From: Phycisphaerae bacterium
Lineage (GTDB): Bacteria > Planctomycetota > Phycisphaerae > UBA1845 > PWPN01
Reading direction: 5' to 3'
Length of the DNA stretch: 64,000 nt
Assembly (NCBI GenBank): GCA_030372985.1
Contig: JAUCQB010000119.1
Location: forward strand, 1-64,000
Shown: piece by piece, positions 10,296 to 19,260 of the stretch
How positions within the stretch are numbered: the stretch's first letter is position 1
Layout of the letters: each line of letters opens with the position of its first letter
Notes under the pieces: model-generated
Told to the model about the DNA's origin: nothing
Database searches by the model: none
Seen by the model: only the letters and a program-made list of their open reading frames with translations
Translations under genes and position numbers: made by a program

Positions 10296-11780
10296 CTATT
10301 TCGCCGGCCTCTGGCCTCGTGAAAGCTGCTGGATGACTTCGCCATCGGCGGAACGAATCGTGACCGTCATGGGCATCGTACCCGGCAGGCAGTGCGTTGC
10401 ACAACCGAAGCACGGGTCATATGCCCGGAAGGCCATTTCGATCTTGTTGAGCAGGGCCTCGCTGACGCTCGCTCCCTTGTGGATGAGGCTCCGCGCCGCC
10501 GTCTTGACCGAGAGCTGGATCGGAGCGTAGTTGTTGGTCGTCCCCACAATCAGGTTGACCCGCGTCAGGATGCCGCGGTCGTCGGTCCAATAGTGGTGCG
10601 TCAACGTGCCGCGCGGTGCCTCGACGCAGCCGACCCCTTCGTCCGGCTTCTCCGTGGGCAGCACGCGGTACTCCTTGCCGGTGATCTGAGGATCGGTAGC
10701 CAGTTCGACCCACCGCTCGGCCGCGTAGAGCAGTTCCACCAGGCGTGCCCAGTGCGTCGCCAGCGTGTGGTTGACCGGTTTGCCGCCCAGGACCTCATAC
10801 ATCCGCTCGCACTCCGCCTGGGCCAGAGGCGTGGCCATGCCGTCCGCCGCGTTCAGCCGCGATAGGGGGGTGGCCTTATACAGGCCGGAGTCCACCCCGT
10901 CCACGAAGCCCTTCCAGCCGATTTTCTTGAGGAACGGGAACTTCAGGTACGACCAGGGCTCGACGTGCTCGGCGATGTACTCGCGGTAGTCACGGGCACG
11001 GTATTTGGCGTGCTCGGCGCCGTCGGGACCGACGACCCGGATCATGCCATCGTAGAAGTTCACCCGATTCTCCGCGTCCACCGTGCCCATGTTGTAGGTG
11101 CGGTGCGTGTACGCCTCGCTCGTGACGAGCTTCACATAGTCCTCGTTGCCGAGGACGATCTGATTGAAAAGCTGGAGAGAGAATTTCGCGAATTCGACCG
11201 CATCCCGCCCCAGCCGCTCGATCTCGCGCCGCTGCTCCTCGGTGATGCCCCGGCTGACGCCGCCGGGAACGCCCCAGTTCGGGTGTACCGCCCGCCCGCC
11301 GATCATCTTGATCAGGCTGTGACCGTCGGCCCGCATCTTGATCACCTTGCCGGCGATTTCCATCCCTACTTTCTTGATGACGCCGAGGATATTTCGCTCT
11401 TCCTTGGGGGCGTCCGGCCCCATGACGAAATCGGGTCCCCCCAGAGCATAGAAGTGCGTTGTGTGATCCGTGGCGTAGAAAATGCAGTAGAACATCTCGC
11501 GAAGTTTTCTTGCGGTCGGGGGCGGCTCGACGTGGAACAGGGCATCCAGGGCCTTGGTGGCGGCCATGTGGTGCGCCTCGGGGCACACGCCGCAGATACG
11601 CGAGGTCAGATTCGGCATGTCTTCGGCCTGACGGCCGACGCAGAATCGCTCAAACCCGCGGAGTTCGGGGATCTGCAGGAACGTTTCCGCCACGTCCCCG
11701 GCCTCGTCGAGGAATATGTCGATTTTGCCGTGCCCTTCAAGGCGGGTGATCGGGTCGATCGTCACGTGCCTGGCGGTCAT
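10296..11780 (-). CDS. mvhA: [NiFe] hydrogenase large subunit, group 3 (MvhA-like)
   Basis: ITRLEGHGKIDIFLDEAGDV, L1 motif SRICGVCPEAHH, L2 motif DPCFGCATHCLPG. Confidence 0.93.
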   Translation of the reverse strand: MTARHVTIDPITRLEGHGKIDIFLDEAGDVAETFLQIPELRGFERFCVGRQAEDMPNLTSRICGVCPEAHHMAATKALDALFHVEPPPTARKLREMFYCIFYATDHTTHFYALGGPDFVMGPDAPKEERNILGVIKKVGMEIAGKVIKMRADGHSLIKMIGGRAVHPNWGVPGGVSRGITEEQRREIERLGRDAVEFAKFSLQLFNQIVLGNEDYVKLVTSEAYTHRTYNMGTVDAENRVNFYDGMIRVVGPDGAEHAKYRARDYREYIAEHVEPWSYLKFPFLKKIGWKGFVDGVDSGLYKATPLSRLNAADGMATPLAQAECERMYEVLGGKPVNHTLATHWARLVELLYAAERWVELATDPQITGKEYRVLPTEKPDEGVGCVEAPRGTLTHHYWTDDRGILTRVNLIVGTTNNYAPIQLSVKTAARSLIHKGASVSEALLNKIEMAFRAYDPCFGCATHCLPGTMPMTVTIRSADGEVIQQLSRGQRPAK

Positions 11781-11782
11781 GG

Positions 11783-12802
11783 TCAGTTACTCCTTTCCTC
11801 GGAGGGTTTCGGCAGAGGCAACTCGTGCCGTTGAGCGTCCGGGACTGCCGCCGCCCGCCGCAGCAGGCTCTTGGCAAGGCTGAAACGATAGAATGTCCCC
11901 ACCGGGTCGGGGATGCCCTGTTGAACGATCCGGTCGATCTCATCAGGGTCGGTCGCGTCAATGACCGAGGCCAGCGCGCCCATCAGCCGCGCCCCGAAGT
12001 CCTCGACGCCGGCGTTGGGCCCGTGGCAGCCGATGCAGGGCGAGTTCACCTGCGGGCAGAGGGCTCCGCAGCCGGCCCGGGTGGCCGGTCCGCAGCAGAC
12101 CAGTCCCTGCTCCAGCAGGCACTTGTTGTCTTCGGGAATGACCTCCCACGTACGCTTGAACTGTTTGATCTTCTTCTCTTCCCGGGTCCGCTCGCACTCA
12201 TCGCAAACCGTGGTCTGGGCTCCGATCACGGAACCGGGCGGCGGCAGCTTGCCCTCCAGAATCGCCACGACCGCGTCCCAGATCCGCGGTGCTTCCGGAG
12301 GACAGCCCGGAAGGTAGTAGTCCACGGCCACCGTCTGCCCGAGCGTTCGAAGCGTGTCGTAGAAGACCGGCAGCGTCAGATGGAACCCGTTGACCTGAGT
12401 CTCCGGCAGGGGCACGACACCTTCGGGATTGTCCGCCGAGGGGCTCTCGAGGTAGCAGGCCTCGAAGATTTCCCTGCGGTTCGTCAGATTGGCCAAACCG
12501 GGGATGCACCCTTCGGATGCACACGACCCGAAAGCCACCAGGACCTTCGATTTCTTCCGCAGCAGGCGGGCCATGTATTCCTGCTCGCTGGTGCGAATGC
12601 CGCCGTTGAACAGGCAGACGTCGATGGCCCCATCCGCCATTCTCTCGATGTCCCGGGCCTTGACATCCATGATGCACGGGCAGAACACGATGTCGAAGGC
12701 GTTGGCGACGTCCAGGATCTTCTCGTTCAGAGCGAGGATCGAGATCTCGCATCCGCCGCAGGACGCGGCCCAGTAAATCGCGAGCTTGCCCTTGTCGCTC
12801 AT
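11783..12802 (-). CDS. mvhG: [NiFe] hydrogenase small subunit (MvhG-like)
   Basis: IYWAASCGGCEISIL, AFGSCASEGCIPGLANL, YYLPGCPPEAPRIWD, C-terminal Cys cluster CGALCPQVNSPCIGCHGPN. Confidence 0.92.
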   Translation of the reverse strand: MSDKGKLAIYWAASCGGCEISILALNEKILDVANAFDIVFCPCIMDVKARDIERMADGAIDVCLFNGGIRTSEQEYMARLLRKKSKVLVAFGSCASEGCIPGLANLTNRREIFEACYLESPSADNPEGVVPLPETQVNGFHLTLPVFYDTLRTLGQTVAVDYYLPGCPPEAPRIWDAVVAILEGKLPPPGSVIGAQTTVCDECERTREEKKIKQFKRTWEVIPEDNKCLLEQGLVCCGPATRAGCGALCPQVNSPCIGCHGPNAGVEDFGARLMGALASVIDATDPDEIDRIVQQGIPDPVGTFYRFSLAKSLLRRAAAVPDAQRHELPLPKPSEERSN

Positions 12803-13296
12803 TGCGGCACCTCCATGGCTTCCGCGTGCTCGTGCAGGATCTTCTCCACGTCATCCAGGTGCGCGCCGTCCTCCGCCCAGTTCCGCGGCCAGTTCAGCGG
12901 GCCGAGCGTCCGCACGTCCTCGACCATCTCGTCGATCGCCTCGGCCAGGTGGTTTGCCTCCCCCGCCGAGGCCCAGACCAGCCGGACCCGCCTGGGATCG
13001 ATCCCCAGGGCCTCCAGCGTGTGCCTGAGCATGGTGAATCGCCGGATGGTCTTGTAATTCTGCTCAATGTAGTGGCACTCGCCGGGGTGGCAGCCCGCGA
13101 CCAGCACCCCATCGGCGCCGAGCGAGAGAGCCTTGAGGATGAAGGTGATGTCCACTCGCCCGCTGCACATCAGGCGGATGACGCGGACGTTGGGTGAATA
13201 CTTGATCCTCGCGGTCCCCGCTCCGTCGGCGGCCCGGTATGAACACCAGTTGCAGAAGAAGCCGACAATCTTCGGTTCAAACTGTTCCCGCTGCAT
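12799..13296 (-). CDS. mvhD: Methyl-viologen-reducing hydrogenase delta subunit (MvhD, 2Fe-2S)
   Basis: PKIVGFFCNWCSYRAADGAGTARIKYSPNVRVIRLMCSGRVD, LVAGCHPGECHYIEQNYK; overlaps mvhG by 4 nt. Confidence 0.92.
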   Translation of the reverse strand: MQREQFEPKIVGFFCNWCSYRAADGAGTARIKYSPNVRVIRLMCSGRVDITFILKALSLGADGVLVAGCHPGECHYIEQNYKTIRRFTMLRHTLEALGIDPRRVRLVWASAGEANHLAEAIDEMVEDVRTLGPLNWPRNWAEDGAHLDDVEKILHEHAEAMEVPQ

Positions 13297-13306
13297 GGTA
13301 CGACTC

Positions 13307-15364
13307 CTACACAATAGCCGGCTCGGATGGCGTCTCGGCCGGACCGGCGGCCGCTTCGGTTCCTCCACCCGTATCCCGAAGAAGCCCTTCAAGCTCCGCC
13401 AGGATTTGTGCGTCGCTGAAATGGGCCCCGGCGATGGCCCCGGCCGGACAGGCCGCCACGCAAGTGCCGCAACCCTTGCACAACACCGCGTTGACCTTGC
13501 TTACCTTGTCGTCTTCCACGAATTCGATCGCGCCGAACGGGCACAGGTTGTTGCAGATCCGGCATCCCGAGCAATGGTCTGCATCAATGGTGGCGACCAC
13601 GGGCTCGATCAGGACCGTTCCCTTGCTGATCATGCCGTCCACACGTGCCGCCGCCGCAGCTCCCTGGGCCACGGCATCGGGAATGTCCTTGGGACCCTGG
13701 CAGGCGCCGGCGATGAAGATCCCTTCGGTCATGGTCCCGATCGGGTCGAGCTTGGGGTGGCGCTCGATGTACCAGCCCGCCATGCTGCACGAGATCCCGA
13801 CCTTGAGGCCCGTCTCACGGGCGTCGCGCCGCGGTTCGAGCGCCCCCATGAGCACCACCATGTCCACCGGAATCCGCCGCTGCTTGCGCAGCAGCGTGTC
13901 CTCGACCTGAACAATGAGCTTGCCCTCCTCGCTCGGCGAGCGGGCCACCTCGGTGACTTCGGCCACCTTGCCCCGAATGAAGAGCATGCCCTCGGCCAGC
14001 AGCCGCCAGTAGAACTCCTCGTAGTCCTTCTTGTTGGGGCGCATGTCGATGTAACAGGCGTACACTTTCGCCTCGGTCTTCTCCATGACCAGGTGGCCCA
14101 GCTTCAGCGACAGCATGCAGCAGATGCTCGAACAGTAGGTGTTGTAGCGCTGGTCCCGGCTGCCGACGCAGTGGATGATGAGTACCGATTTCGGCTCGGT
14201 CACGCCGTCGCGAAGCACGATGCGGCCGCCGGTGGGGCCGGAGGCGTTGCACATCCGCTCGAACTCCAGGCTGGTGAACACGTTGGCCAGACGGCCGTAG
14301 CCGTACTGTGGGATGCGCCGGCAGTCGAACATGTCCCAGCCGGTCGCCAGGATGATGTTGCCCACGTCCACCTCGAGTATCTCGTCTTGCTGGTCGTAGT
14401 CGATGGCGTTGGTGGGGCAGACCTTTTCGCAGACCCGGCACTTGCCGCGCTCGAACCAGATGCAGGCCTTCGTGTCGATGACCGGAATCTTGGGGACGGC
14501 CTGCGGAAATGGCGTGTAGATCGCCTTGCGATAGCCCATGCCCGCCTCGAAATCTTCATCGACAATCTTGCGGGGACATTTCTCGATGCACAGGCCGCAG
14601 CCGGTGCAGGTCTCATCCTTGACGTGGCGTGCTTTCTTGCGGATGCGAACGTGGAAGTTGCCGATGGAGCCGGAGACTTCCTCCAGCTCCGAGTAGGTCA
14701 GCAGCTTGATGTTGTCGTGCTGCCCCACCTCCGACATCTTGGGCGTCAGAATGCAGGCGGCGCAGTCGAGGGTCGGGAACGTCTTGTCGTACTGGGCCAT
14801 GTGGCCGCCGATGCTGGGATCGCGCTCCACCAGGTACACCGGGTAGCCGGCGTCGCCCAGTTCGAGCGCCGCCTGGATGCCGGCGATACCCCCGCCCACC
14901 ACGAGCGTGTGCGGATTGACCGGAACGGGCATCGGCTCCAGCGGCTGGTGGTACTTGACCCGCTCGACGGCCCCGGCCACGAGCGATTTGACCTTGTCCG
15001 TCGCCGTCTCCTTGTGCTTGGTCACCCAGGAGACGTGCTCGCGGATGTTGGACATCTGCAGCAGGAACGGGTTCAGGCCCGCGTTCGCGCATGCACGGCG
15101 AAACGTCTTCTCGTGCAGATGGGGCGAACACGCCGCCACCACCACGCGAGTCAGGCCGTGCTCCTTTACGTCGTCCCGGATCATGGCCTGCCCGAGCGAG
15201 GAGCAGAGGAACTTGTAATCCCGCGACACGACCACCCCGTCCAGATTCTCACCGGCCCAGCGGGCGACCTCCTCGACATCAACCACTGCGGCAATATTGC
15301 TGCCGCAATGGCAGACGTAAACGCCCACCCGTTCCTTCTCGTTGTGGCATTCTTGTCCAGCCAT
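13307..15364 (-). CDS. hdrA: Heterodisulfide reductase subunit A-like FAD/Fe-S protein (HdrA)
   Basis: VYVCHCGSNIAAVVDV, LVVGGGIAGIQAALELGDAGYPVYLVERDPSIGGHMAQYDKTFPTLDCAACILTPKM, 4Fe-4S motifs CTGCGLCIEKCP, CSGCRICNNLCP, CKGCGTCVAACP. Confidence 0.93.
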   Translation of the reverse strand: MAGQECHNEKERVGVYVCHCGSNIAAVVDVEEVARWAGENLDGVVVSRDYKFLCSSLGQAMIRDDVKEHGLTRVVVAACSPHLHEKTFRRACANAGLNPFLLQMSNIREHVSWVTKHKETATDKVKSLVAGAVERVKYHQPLEPMPVPVNPHTLVVGGGIAGIQAALELGDAGYPVYLVERDPSIGGHMAQYDKTFPTLDCAACILTPKMSEVGQHDNIKLLTYSELEEVSGSIGNFHVRIRKKARHVKDETCTGCGLCIEKCPRKIVDEDFEAGMGYRKAIYTPFPQAVPKIPVIDTKACIWFERGKCRVCEKVCPTNAIDYDQQDEILEVDVGNIILATGWDMFDCRRIPQYGYGRLANVFTSLEFERMCNASGPTGGRIVLRDGVTEPKSVLIIHCVGSRDQRYNTYCSSICCMLSLKLGHLVMEKTEAKVYACYIDMRPNKKDYEEFYWRLLAEGMLFIRGKVAEVTEVARSPSEEGKLIVQVEDTLLRKQRRIPVDMVVLMGALEPRRDARETGLKVGISCSMAGWYIERHPKLDPIGTMTEGIFIAGACQGPKDIPDAVAQGAAAAARVDGMISKGTVLIEPVVATIDADHCSGCRICNNLCPFGAIEFVEDDKVSKVNAVLCKGCGTCVAACPAGAIAGAHFSDAQILAELEGLLRDTGGGTEAAAGPAETPSEPAIV

Positions 15365-15420
15365 CGATCTGGCCTCCTGTCGAGCCGCGAGATGCGGGCC
15401 CGCCAAACTGAAATTCGGCC

Positions 15421-17454
15421 TCAGGTGCCCGCTCTCACCTCTGCCTCGGCCGGCGCGGTCGCCGGCTCCTCGCGTGTCGCCTCTTCAACCAGTTCAATCA
15501 GGTCCTTCACGACGATCCTGCCTTCGAGCCCGGCGGTCTTGACCGCATCGCGGTACATGGTCAGGTCCTTCGGGCAGGCGACCACGAAGACACCCACGCC
15601 TTCCAGTGCTGCTGCCTCGCGGATCCGATTTTCGCTGGGCCTTTCCTTGACCGTGCCTTCGTCCATCCAGATCCGCCCGCCGCCGGCCCCGCAGCACAAC
15701 GCCCGGTCGCGGTTGCGCGGCATCTCCACTACCCGGCAGCCGATCGCTTGCAGCACGCGCCGGGGGGCGTCGTACACGTCGTTGTAACGCCCCAGGTAGC
15801 ACGGGTCGTGATAGGTGACGGCGCAGCCCAGCTTGCGCCGAATCGTCAGCGTCCCATCGGCGACGGCTCTGTCGATGAGCTCCGAGTAGTGAAGAATGGG
15901 CACATTCCGGCCGTCCCAGGCATATTCGTTCTTCAGCGCGTTGTACGAGTGCGGATCGGTGGTGACGATCTCCTGGAACTCGCACTTGCCCATGACCGCG
16001 GCGTTTTTCTGAGCGAGCAGTTCGAACAGTCCCTCTTCGCCGGCCCGCCTCAAATCATTCCCCGCGTTGCGCTCGCCGTCGTACAGCAGGCCGAAGTCGA
16101 TCGTGGCCTGCTGAAAGATGCGGGCGGTCGCCTGGGTGATTTCGGTCAGGGCCGGACTGTACGAAGCATAGTCGCCCACAAACCAGAGGGTCCGCGCCGG
16201 CTGCTTGCGAATGTCCTTGATCTTGAAATCCAGGCCGGTTGTCCACTTGGCCCGCTGCTTGTCGGACTTGCCGAACGAGTTGCCGTACCGCCGCAAACTC
16301 TCCAGCGCACTGGTCAGCGTCTTGTCGGCCCGCTGTTGACTCAGCAGGTACCGCCGCATGTCCACGATCGGCTGGACGTGCTCGACGAACAGCGGACACT
16401 CCTGGTCGCAGGCGTAGCAGGTCGTGCATGCCCAGATCGCCTCATCCGCGATCGCGTCGCCCGCCAGTCGCTTCTGCAGCACCGCATCGCGATCGGGGGA
16501 GGCACCGTTCCGGGCGACCAGCGCCCGGCCGCGTTCAAACAGATGGGCACGCAGCCCCATGATCAGGAGCTTCGGCGAGAGGACGGCACCGCTGCTGTAC
16601 GCCGGGCACACGTCCTGGCACCGCCCGCACTCGCTGCACGTGTACCAGTCGAGCATCTGGCGCCAGGTGAATTGTTCGATCTTCTCCACGCCTTCAGAGC
16701 CGTCGGTCCGTGCCGGGGGGGCCAGCCTGCCGGGAGGTGCCAGGTTGCGAAGGAGCACGTTGAACACCGACGTCACGACGTGGAAATGCTTGCCGAGGGG
16801 CAGGATCGTCAGGAACACCAGCACGGTGCCAAGGTGGATCCACCAGCAGACGCGCTCGGCGATGTGCTGGCTGTGGGCCGACAGGCCCTCAAAGAGCTTG
16901 CCTGCCAGGGCGGAGATCGGCTGCCAGGTCCGCGGCACGCTCGCCGCCCCGAGGTTCTGCCGGATGCCGTTCTCGCAAAGCAACGTCACCATGATGATGA
17001 GGATGAAGCAGAGCACCAGCGTCCCTTCGCCCTGGTGACTGCCCTTGTATCGTTCCGGTCGGGCGATCAGGCGGTAGTACAGGCCGTACAGGACGCCGAG
17101 GATGACCGTCAGGGCGATCAGGTCCTGCAAGAGCAGGAACGGCGCGAAAGTCGTGAAGAACGGCAGGGCAAAACCGGGGAACAGGCCCTCCACCATGGCC
17201 TGCAGGATGGTCGGGATGAGAAGCACGAATCCCCAGAAAATGAAGAAGTGCGCCAGGCCCGTTCCGGGAAAGCGGAAGATGCGTGCCTGACCGGCCACAA
17301 AGACCAGCACGGATTTCAACCGCTCGCCCCAGTTCCCGAATGGCCCGGCCGGCCGGCCCAGACGCATGTGCCGCAATCGCTGGTATACCCGATACCCGAA
17401 AATGCCAAACGAGACGATCAGACCCAGCAGCACCAGGACGGATGTGAGCGTCAT
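15421..17454 (-). CDS. FadF/HdrDE-like membrane Fe-S oxidoreductase (NarI-like TM domain + 4Fe-4S + CCG domains)
   Basis: N-terminal TM helices; CSECGRCQDVCPAYSSG, CTTCYACDQECPLFVEH; VTYHDPCYLGRYNDVYDAPRRVLQAIG...ALCCGAGGGRIWMDEG. Confidence 0.9.
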   Translation of the reverse strand: MTLTSVLVLLGLIVSFGIFGYRVYQRLRHMRLGRPAGPFGNWGERLKSVLVFVAGQARIFRFPGTGLAHFFIFWGFVLLIPTILQAMVEGLFPGFALPFFTTFAPFLLLQDLIALTVILGVLYGLYYRLIARPERYKGSHQGEGTLVLCFILIIMVTLLCENGIRQNLGAASVPRTWQPISALAGKLFEGLSAHSQHIAERVCWWIHLGTVLVFLTILPLGKHFHVVTSVFNVLLRNLAPPGRLAPPARTDGSEGVEKIEQFTWRQMLDWYTCSECGRCQDVCPAYSSGAVLSPKLLIMGLRAHLFERGRALVARNGASPDRDAVLQKRLAGDAIADEAIWACTTCYACDQECPLFVEHVQPIVDMRRYLLSQQRADKTLTSALESLRRYGNSFGKSDKQRAKWTTGLDFKIKDIRKQPARTLWFVGDYASYSPALTEITQATARIFQQATIDFGLLYDGERNAGNDLRRAGEEGLFELLAQKNAAVMGKCEFQEIVTTDPHSYNALKNEYAWDGRNVPILHYSELIDRAVADGTLTIRRKLGCAVTYHDPCYLGRYNDVYDAPRRVLQAIGCRVVEMPRNRDRALCCGAGGGRIWMDEGTVKERPSENRIREAAALEGVGVFVVACPKDLTMYRDAVKTAGLEGRIVVKDLIELVEEATREEPATAPAEAEVRAGT

Positions 17455-17491
17455 GACACGATCCTCTGCAAGTCCCAACAGCGCGGCCGCC

Positions 17492-18478
17492 CTACGCCCG
17501 TTTCAGCTTCTCCACCAGTACCGGCATCAGTTTGAGTGCGTCACAGGTCGTGCCGTAGTGAGCGACGTCGAAGATGGGTGCTTTCGCGTCGGTATTGATG
17601 CCGATCATCAGATCGGCGTCCGGAACGCCTTCCACGTGCTCCGGCGCGCCGCTGATGCCGAGTGCCAGGTAGAGCTTGGGCTTGACCTGCTTGCCGGACT
17701 TGCCGACCAGCCGAGTCATGGGCAGCCAGCCCTGGTCGATCACCGGGCGCGATCCCGCGACCACGCCGCCCAACGCCTTGGCCAGCCTCTCGGCCAGAGC
17801 GACGTTCTCCTTGTTCTGCATCCCGCGTCCAACCGAAACGAGGATCGCCTGCTTGGAGATGTCCACGTCCCCGGCCGGCGGCTCGATGTACTGCTTGAAG
17901 TGGGTGCGGGCGGCGTCGAGATCGGCGGGCGCGGGCAGGCTCTCTACCGCCGGGGCCTTCGCGACCTTGCCCTCGTCGGCCTTGTAACCCCCCGTCATGA
18001 CGGTTGCCAGACAGCTTGGTGGCGGAAGGGGCCCTTCGGCGATGATCTTGCCGCCGCAGATCAAGCTGGAGTAAACCGGGTTGCCGCCGGCGACGGCAAA
18101 GGTCCTGCACGAGACGGCGATCGGCAGGCCCAGCCGCTGGGCCACTCCACAGGCAAGATCCGTGCCCATCGCGGTGTGCCCGAAGAGGCCGATCCGCGGC
18201 TTCTGCCCGCCGAAAGCCTCCGCGACCACTCGAAGGAAGGCGTCCGGGTTGAACTCGGCCAGCCCGGCATGATCCACGCACTGCACCCGGTCAGCAGCCC
18301 CCAACGCTCCCGCCATCTTCTGGACCTCGTGCCCGATCAGCAGGGCCGAGAGCTTCGTCTTCAGCCCGTCAGCCAGTCGACGCCCGGCGGCGAGCATCGT
18401 GTACGTCAGTTCGGTCACTTCGCCTCGAAGAGTCTCAACGACAACGCAGACTTCGCCAGTCATGATGACATCTCCCAT
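17492..18478 (-). CDS. etfA: Electron transfer flavoprotein subunit alpha
   Basis: LYLALGISGAPEHVEGVPDADLMIGINTDAKAPIFDVAHYG; SVGRGMQNKENVALAERLAKALGG. Confidence 0.93.
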   Translation of the reverse strand: MGDVIMTGEVCVVVETLRGEVTELTYTMLAAGRRLADGLKTKLSALLIGHEVQKMAGALGAADRVQCVDHAGLAEFNPDAFLRVVAEAFGGQKPRIGLFGHTAMGTDLACGVAQRLGLPIAVSCRTFAVAGGNPVYSSLICGGKIIAEGPLPPPSCLATVMTGGYKADEGKVAKAPAVESLPAPADLDAARTHFKQYIEPPAGDVDISKQAILVSVGRGMQNKENVALAERLAKALGGVVAGSRPVIDQGWLPMTRLVGKSGKQVKPKLYLALGISGAPEHVEGVPDADLMIGINTDAKAPIFDVAHYGTTCDALKLMPVLVEKLKRA

Positions 18479-19249
18479 CTACGCGACTACGCCGCGATCG
18501 CGCAATAAGCCCGCAAGGGTCTCCGCAACCTCCTGGACATCTCCCTCGATCATCTCCGCGTGGGCGCCGGTCTCGGGAACGGACATCCGCGAAACCGTCA
18601 CACCGGCCTCGACCGCCTCGCCGCCTGCCTCGGCCTCGTCGATTGTGGCCGACTTCATCGCCTCCATCACCTTGCTGGTCACGATGTACCGGGGCGGCTT
18701 CTCGGCGGCCTGGATGCCAAGGACGGCCGGCTTGTTCACCTCGATGTCGGCGTTCAGCCCGCCCGGGTATTCCTTGCGGGCGATGACTGTTCCGTTCCGG
18801 GCTTCGACTCTGGTGACGTAACCGATGTAGGGCAGGCCCATCTGCTCGGCGAGCAGGGCCCCCACGAATCCGTCCAGATCATCCACCGCCTGCGTTCCGG
18901 TCAGGATCAGATCGCAGGATGTCTCTTTCAAAACGTCCTGGAAGATCGAACTCAGCCTCCGGTTGCTCACTCCCTGGTCGAAACCTTCGCCGGCGATCTT
19001 GACCACCTTGTCGGCCCCCTTGGCGACGGCGGTATACAGGGTCTCATCCACGTCACCGGAGTCGATTGTCAGCACGGTGACCGTTCCGCCGTGCCGCTCC
19101 TTCAGCAGCAGGGCTTCCTCCAGAGCGTGGTCATCCAGCTCATTGGGGATCAACCGCAGGAACGATCGGTCCAGCAGCCCCGACTGAGAGTCGATCTCCA
19201 GATCTTCCACCAGGTCGGGCACGAACTTGATCAAAACAACGATATTCAT
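18479..19249 (-). CDS. etfB: Electron transfer flavoprotein subunit beta
   Basis: MNIVVLIKFVPD; NELDDHALEEALLLKERHGGTVTVLTID; DLILTGTQAVDDLDGFVGALLAEQMGLPYIGYVTRVE. Confidence 0.93.
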   Translation of the reverse strand: MNIVVLIKFVPDLVEDLEIDSQSGLLDRSFLRLIPNELDDHALEEALLLKERHGGTVTVLTIDSGDVDETLYTAVAKGADKVVKIAGEGFDQGVSNRRLSSIFQDVLKETSCDLILTGTQAVDDLDGFVGALLAEQMGLPYIGYVTRVEARNGTVIARKEYPGGLNADIEVNKPAVLGIQAAEKPPRYIVTSKVMEAMKSATIDEAEAGGEAVEAGVTVSRMSVPETGAHAEMIEGDVQEVAETLAGLLRDRGVVA

Positions 19250-19260
19250 CGCGCAGCCTC

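Noticed and set aside
10296-11780. Selenocysteine [NiFeSe] hydrogenase
   Set aside because: L2 motif reads DPCFGCATH with normal Cys codons; no in-frame TGA
13133-15787. 884-aa plus-strand ORF antisense to hdrA
   Set aside because: Complementary to a strongly supported HdrA with Cys motifs; Arg/His/Val-rich shadow translation typical of high-GC antisense frames
15748-17535. 595-aa plus-strand ORF
   Set aside because: Shadow of the FadF-like Fe-S protein; no recognisable domain
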